This document shows positions 22,357 through 26,135 of a DNA stretch of 26,135 nucleotides, piece after piece. A model generated the notes under the pieces. It did not search any database and had not been told where the DNA came from. It worked only from the letters and a program-made list of their open reading frames with translations. The first letter of the stretch is position 1. Every line of letters starts with the position of its first letter. Source of the stretch: Nitrolancea sp040255925 (GTDB taxonomy: Bacteria > Chloroflexota > Chloroflexia > Thermomicrobiales > Thermomicrobiaceae); contig JBDZVX010000024.1 in the NCBI GenBank assembly GCA_040255925.1, forward strand, positions 1-26,135, read 5' to 3'. The translations under genes and the position numbers were made by a program.

Positions 22357-24612
22357 TTATCCCGGGGAATGACTGGAATCGGCGTCCGCCGCGGGCGTGG
22401 CCTCGCGGCGGACATCATAAACATCCCGGATGCCTTCCAGCTTCTGGAGGATCCGGCTGAGCTGTTTAATGCCGTCCACTTCGAGCGTCATCAGGACCGT
22501 GACCGTCCGGTCGTCGTGGACGTTGGTCAGAACCGATAACATGTTAACTTTTTCATCGGCCACGCAGGTGGTGATATCACGCAGGAGGCCCACCCGGTCC
22601 CAGGCCTCCAGACGGGCCTGAACCGGGTAATACTGCCGCTGTTCGTCACCCCAGCTCACCTGAATCAGCCGCTCGGTCTCATCGACATGCACCGCGTTGT
22701 AGCAGTCGGCCCGGTGGACGGTAATACCCCGGCCACGGGTCACATAGCCGACAATCGCGTCGCCGTAGACCGGCTTGCAGCAGCTTGCCAAGCGGGTGTA
22801 GAGATCACCTACCCCCAGCACCCGGAGACTCGGCGGGATCGTCGACGTCGAAGACTTGGGTGGCGTGGTCAGCACCTGACGCTCGGTGGTTTCCACCAGA
22901 CGGGAGGAAATCTGCTGGGGACTGACCGCGCCGTAGCCAACCGCGGCCAGGAAGTCATCGGTCTTCTGATACTGCGGGAAATGTTTGAGAATCTCGTCCA
23001 GCTTGACGTCGACGCCAATCCGGCGCAGCTCCTTCTCCAGGATGTCCCGCCCCTGGGAGATGTTCTCTTCCCGCTCCTGGCGCCGGAACCACTGGCGCAC
23101 CTTCTCACGAGCCGACGCGGTCGTGATGTAGCCGCTGCTCGACATCAGCCAGTCCCGGCTCGGACCGACCTTGGTCTTCGAGGTCATGATCTGAACGACC
23201 TGGCCATTCTGCAGCTTGTAGTTGAGCGGAACCAGATGATTATTGACCTTCGCCCCGACGCACTGATGGCCCACCTCGGTGTGAATGCGGTACGCAAAAT
23301 CGACCGGCGTCGCGCCGGCCGGCAGCTCGATGATGTCTCCTCGCGGCGTGAATACGTAGATCATCTCCTGGAAGACATCGGATTTCAGCGACTCGACGAA
23401 CTCCTGCGCGTCGACCACTTCATCACGCCAGTCCATGACCTGGCGCAGCCAGGCGATCTTGGCTTCCACATTCGCGTCCGGCCGCGACCCCTCTTTGTAC
23501 CGCCAGTGCGCCGCGATCCCATACTCGGCGATGTAGTGCATCTCGTGGGTCCGGATTTGAATCTCCAGCGGATGACCGTTCGGCCCAAGCACGACCGTAT
23601 GAATCGACTGGTACATGCTCTCCTTTGGCGTGGCGACGTAGTCATCGAACTCGCCGGGGATCGGATGCCAGATCGAATGAATCACGCCGAGCGCGCCGTA
23701 GCAATCCTTCTTCTCATCGACGATCACGCGGATACCGAGCACGTCGTAGATCTCATCGAAACTGCGTTCTTTCCGCTCCATCTTGCGCGCGATCGAGGTG
23801 ATGTGCTTTTCACGCCCCGAAATCTCAGCGCGGATACCAGCATCCTCAAGCGTCCGGCTGAGATCCGCGATAACACGTTCAAGATACTGGTCGCGGTCGG
23901 TGCCCCGGCGTTCGAGCGCCCGTTCGATGGCGAAAAAGGTCTGCGGATCCACGTAACGCAGGGCGAGATCTTCGAGTTCAGACTTGATCTGCCAGATGCC
24001 GAGACGGTTGGCGAGTGGCGCGTAGATCTCCATCGTCTCCTTGGCGCTGCGCAACTGTTTGGCCCGTGGCATGTGCTCCAAGGTCCGCATATTGTGCAGC
24101 CGGTCCGCGAGCTTGATCAGCACGACCCGCACGTCGTCAACCATCGCCAGGAACATCTTCCGGAGGCTCTCAGCCTGCCGCTCTTTCTCCCGGACCGCTT
24201 GATCCGTTTCCGCGGCCCAGCGAATCCGGCCAAGCTTGGTAACCCCGTCCACCAGCCGCACGATCCGGTCACCAAAGAGCGCACGCAGCTCCTCCATAGT
24301 CGTGTCGGTATCTTCAACGACGTCGTGGAGCAACGCGGCAGCCAAGGTCTCCTGGTCGAGCTGCATCTCAGCCAGGATAATCGCCACTTCTATCGGGTGC
24401 GAAATGTAGGGCTCGCCGGAGCGCCGGAACTTCCCCTCGTGTGCGTCCCTGGCGAAATCGTGGGCTTGCTTGACAACCGAGATATCCATCCCGGGCATCC
24501 GGCGCCGGATAACCGCCAGCAAATCCTCCCACCCCGCACCCTGCAGCGCGGGGTCGGCTGATCCTACAGCGACCGCGGTTTCTGGTTGATCGTCAAATCT
24601 CGGCGCGGACAT
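22357..24612 (-). CDS. rel: Bifunctional (p)ppGpp synthetase/hydrolase, RelA/SpoT family
   Basis: A 751-residue stringent-response enzyme. The N-terminal HD hydrolase is intact: SHPIEVA with His72, LLHDVVEDTDTT with His96-Asp97 and Glu100-Asp101, and LADRLHNMRTL with Asn174, so ppGpp breakdown is expected. The synthetase domain follows with GREKHITSIARKM (266-279), DYVATPKESMYQSIHT (324-339) and PLEIQIRTHEMHYIAEYGIAAHW. Regulatory parts are a TGS domain (YVFTPRGDIIELPAGATPVDFAY), a zinc-finger-like region with ASCCKPVYGD and a C-terminal ACT domain (about 675-745). This is the full-length housekeeping Rel layout. The ATG at 24612 has GGAG only one base away, an awkward spacing, so the true start could differ slightly. 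It is divergent from moeA. Confidence 0.96.
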   Translation of the reverse strand: MSAPRFDDQPETAVAVGSADPALQGAGWEDLLAVIRRRMPGMDISVVKQAHDFARDAHEGKFRRSGEPYISHPIEVAIILAEMQLDQETLAAALLHDVVEDTDTTMEELRALFGDRIVRLVDGVTKLGRIRWAAETDQAVREKERQAESLRKMFLAMVDDVRVVLIKLADRLHNMRTLEHMPRAKQLRSAKETMEIYAPLANRLGIWQIKSELEDLALRYVDPQTFFAIERALERRGTDRDQYLERVIADLSRTLEDAGIRAEISGREKHITSIARKMERKERSFDEIYDVLGIRVIVDEKKDCYGALGVIHSIWHPIPGEFDDYVATPKESMYQSIHTVVLGPNGHPLEIQIRTHEMHYIAEYGIAAHWRYKEGSRPDANVEAKIAWLRQVMDWRDEVVDAQEFVESLKSDVFQEMIYVFTPRGDIIELPAGATPVDFAYRIHTEVGHQCVGAKVNNHLVPLNYKLQNGQVVQIMTSKTKVGPSRDWLMSSSGYITTASAREKVRQWFRRQEREENISQGRDILEKELRRIGVDVKLDEILKHFPQYQKTDDFLAAVGYGAVSPQQISSRLVETTERQVLTTPPKSSTSTIPPSLRVLGVGDLYTRLASCCKPVYGDAIVGYVTRGRGITVHRADCYNAVHVDETERLIQVSWGDEQRQYYPVQARLEAWDRVGLLRDITTCVADEKVNMLSVLTNVHDDRTVTVLMTLEVDGIKQLSRILQKLEGIRDVYDVRREATPAADADSSHSPG

Positions 24613-24660
24613 TCTCCGGCATCCAATGTCGCAAGAGGGCGGTGATATAATAGTCTACGA

Positions 24661-24688
24661 TTAATATCTATCACTTCCCGTTCGTCAA
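24661..24688 (-). promoter_or_regulatory. Candidate promoter of rel
   Basis: On the complement, TTGACG (24683-24688), a 16-base spacer and TATTAA (24661-24666). A second AT-rich hexamer, TATTAT (complement of 24647-24652), lies just downstream and is an alternative -10. Confidence 0.5.
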
Positions 24689-24750
24689 GGTCAGCAGGGC
24701 TCCGGCCAAACCGGATATGCTCGATCGCTGATTAGCACGATCGATTCCTA

Positions 24751-24759
24751 TGCTATGAT
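24751..24759 (+). promoter_or_regulatory. Extended -10 promoter of moeA
   Basis: TGC directly precedes TATGAT (24754-24759). Predicted start near 24766 gives a leader of about 45 bases. No -35 hexamer of note. Confidence 0.6.
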
Positions 24760-24780
24760 ACCTCCAAATCGCGATCCCGG

Positions 24781-24800
24781 CTCGCTTCGGAGCGAGGAGG
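24781..24800 (+). promoter_or_regulatory. Hairpin overlapping the moeA ribosome-binding site
   Basis: CTCGCT (24781-24786) pairs with AGCGAG (24791-24796) around TCGG, and the last stem bases are the first bases of the Shine-Dalgarno AGGAGG (24795-24800). It could modulate ribosome access to the moeA start at 24811. Confidence 0.4.
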
Positions 24801-24810
24801 TCCCAGATTC

Positions 24811-26046
24811 ATGCCTCAAAGTGAACGACTCATTCCCCCGGCGGAAGCGCTCGAAATCATGCTTCGTCATGTCCAGCCACTGCCGGTTGAGCGGGTGCCG
24901 CTCATTCAGGCGGGCGGACGGGTGCTGGCCGAGCCATTGGTCGCGGACCAGGATCTACCGCCGTTTCCCGCCGCCACGATGGATGGCTTCGCGATTCTTG
25001 CCGACGACATCTCCCCATGGCGGGAGATTATCGGGGAGCAGTTCGCCGGCACGGTCGAACAGATCGAGATCACGCCGGGCACCGCCGCGCGGATCACCAC
25101 CGGCGCGCCGTTGCCTCCCGGTGCGAACGCCGTGATCCAGGTCGAGCACACCGAACTGATGGATGACCATGTGGTGATCCATCAGGACGAGATCCGCGAG
25201 GGGGAGAACATCCGCCCGGTCGGCGCCGATCTTCGCGCCGGGGAGACCTTGATCAAAGCCGGAACCGTCATCGGACCGGCCGAAATCGGGCTCCTCGCCA
25301 GTCTCGGCTGGGTATCGGTACCAGTCCACCGGCGGCCGACGGTCAGCGTCCTTTCGACCGGTAATGAGATCGTCGATCCCGCCGAGCAACCCGGTCCCGG
25401 GCAGATCCGCGACTCCAACCGCTTCTCGCTCACGGTGGCTGCGGCACAAGCCGGCGCGCGGGTGATCTGGACCGGCCATGCCCCGGATGACACGGATGAA
25501 CTGCGCGCGCTCCTCATCGAGCGGATCGCCGTCAGCGACATCGTGCTCACCTCCGGCGGGGTCTCGATGGGCGAAAAGGATCTCGTCAAGGGGCTGCTGG
25601 CGGAGCTGGGAACGGTCCACTTCCGTAAGCTGTTCATGAAACCGGGAAAGCCGCTGAACTTCGCGACGGTCGGGGAAACACTCATCTTCGGACTGCCGGG
25701 GAACCCGGTCTCGGCGCTCGTCGGATTTGAAATCTTCGTCCGGACCGCGCTGCGGGTCATGGCCGGGCAAACGCATCCTCGCCCCCGGATGATCCCGGTG
25801 ACGCTGGACCAAAGCGTTTCCAGCGGGGACCGTCCCGAGTATCAGCGAGCGGTCGTCTGGGCTGATGAGTCCGGCGTCCTCCACGCCCGGAACACCGGCT
25901 CGCAATCGTCGGCGCGACTCATGTCCTTTATCGGTGCGAATGCGCTGATCCTGATTTCGCCGCGGAATGAGCCCTACCAAGCAGGAGAGCGCGTGGAGGC
26001 GCTGATGCTGGGCCCAGTGCTTCCCGCGCCGGGAGCGGATAGCTAA
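24811..26046 (+). CDS. moeA: Molybdopterin molybdenumtransferase MoeA
   Basis: A 411-residue enzyme that inserts molybdate into adenylylated molybdopterin to complete the molybdenum cofactor. Domains in order: MoeA N-terminal region (1 to about 170) with PFPAATMDGFAILADDI, ITTGAPLPPGANAVIQVE and IRPVGADLRAGETL; the MoCF-binding domain (about 174-315) with VSVLSTGNEIVDP, IRDSNRFSL, LTSGGVSMGEKDLV and FMKPGKPLNF...FGLPGNPVSALVGFE; and the C-terminal MoeA domain ending in GERVEALML. All family signature motifs are present. AGGAGG sits ten bases before the ATG. It is divergent from rel and no other cofactor genes are visible in the window, though the 3' side is cut by the window end. Confidence 0.96.
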   Translation: MPQSERLIPPAEALEIMLRHVQPLPVERVPLIQAGGRVLAEPLVADQDLPPFPAATMDGFAILADDISPWREIIGEQFAGTVEQIEITPGTAARITTGAPLPPGANAVIQVEHTELMDDHVVIHQDEIREGENIRPVGADLRAGETLIKAGTVIGPAEIGLLASLGWVSVPVHRRPTVSVLSTGNEIVDPAEQPGPGQIRDSNRFSLTVAAAQAGARVIWTGHAPDDTDELRALLIERIAVSDIVLTSGGVSMGEKDLVKGLLAELGTVHFRKLFMKPGKPLNFATVGETLIFGLPGNPVSALVGFEIFVRTALRVMAGQTHPRPRMIPVTLDQSVSSGDRPEYQRAVVWADESGVLHARNTGSQSSARLMSFIGANALILISPRNEPYQAGERVEALMLGPVLPAPGADS

Positions 26047-26049
26047 CGG

Positions 26050-26121
26050 CCCTCACCCCCGGCCCGTACGGAGCCTCTCTCAGAATTGGGCTATGCGTTA
26101 CCCATAAGTCCGGGGGAGGGG
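26050..26121. repeat. Imperfect inverted repeat at the window end, possible dispersed element
   Basis: CCCTCACCCCCGG (26050-26062) faces CCGGGGGAGGGG (26110-26121), just past the moeA stop, with TGGG/CCCA inside. Its CCCTCACCCCCGG core resembles intergenic repetitive elements seen in several GC-rich genomes. It could also end the moeA transcript. Only one copy is visible here, so repetition is not shown. Confidence 0.4.
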
Positions 26122-26135
26122 TGCGCGAGTTGCCA

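Noticed and set aside
22687..24561. A 624-codon open frame on the plus strand opposite rel
   Set aside because: It lies fully antisense to the well-supported rel gene, has no domain pattern, and is a by-product of GC-rich codon use.

Overview
The window is about 26 kb of GC-rich bacterial chromosome with 21 supported protein genes on both strands and no rRNA, tRNA, CRISPR array or insertion sequence that I could find. The best guess for the source is a Chloroflexota bacterium of the Thermomicrobia type (Sphaerobacter/Nitrolancea-like). This rests on the composition, on the C-terminal 'FGFPISEEF / VQYFERA' repeats of a secreted protein, which I associate with Chloroflexota, and on the mix of Gram-positive-like housekeeping genes (ClpC, a four-S1-domain protein, TraR/DksA zinc finger, bifunctional Rel). 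It is inferred, not proven.

Layout from left to right. 1-1.44 kb: the 3' part of recN, then ybaB with its own promoter and a stem-loop at the predicted 5' end of its mRNA. 1.44-3.73 kb: a 440-base non-coding, hairpin-rich leader, then a ZIP-family metal permease coupled by a GTGA overlap to a ChrA-type chromate transporter. 3.76-5.42 kb (minus): a DnaC/IstB-like protein that has lost its ATPase motifs, then a nucleoside hydrolase. 5.55-7.18 kb (plus): a secreted beta-propeller protein with two C-terminal LGFP-like repeats, apparently read from a nearly leaderless mRNA. 7.24-10.48 kb (minus): a tight operon of a DksA/TraR-like zinc-finger protein, lspA, an rluD-like pseudouridine synthase and glycerate 2-kinase. 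10.66-11.81 kb (plus): murG, outside any division cluster, closed by a strong inverted repeat. 11.91-13.51 kb (minus): two unrecognised secreted proteins and 400 bases of non-coding DNA. Part of this stretch is clearly AT-richer than its surroundings and may be acquired. 13.51-20.31 kb (minus): radA, clpC, a ribosomal S1-like protein and a class V aminotransferase, each mostly with its own promoter or terminator. 20.62-24.61 kb (minus): a secreted TolB-like propeller protein and the bifunctional (p)ppGpp synthetase/hydrolase. 24.81-26.05 kb (plus): moeA, followed by the start of an inverted-repeat element at the window edge.

Most genes are core housekeeping: DNA repair (recN, radA), proteolysis (clpC), translation (S1, RluD-like), stringent response (rel), lipoprotein and peptidoglycan maturation (lspA, murG) and molybdenum cofactor synthesis (moeA). 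The accessory or less ordinary parts are the metal-transport leader, the pseudo-ATPase, the two propeller proteins and the AT-rich pair of secreted proteins. A recurring feature is the extended -10 promoter (TGn directly before a TATACT, TACAAT or TATGAT hexamer) with no good -35 box. It is seen before at least five genes on both strands. I did not find a clear new defence, toxin or biosynthetic system.
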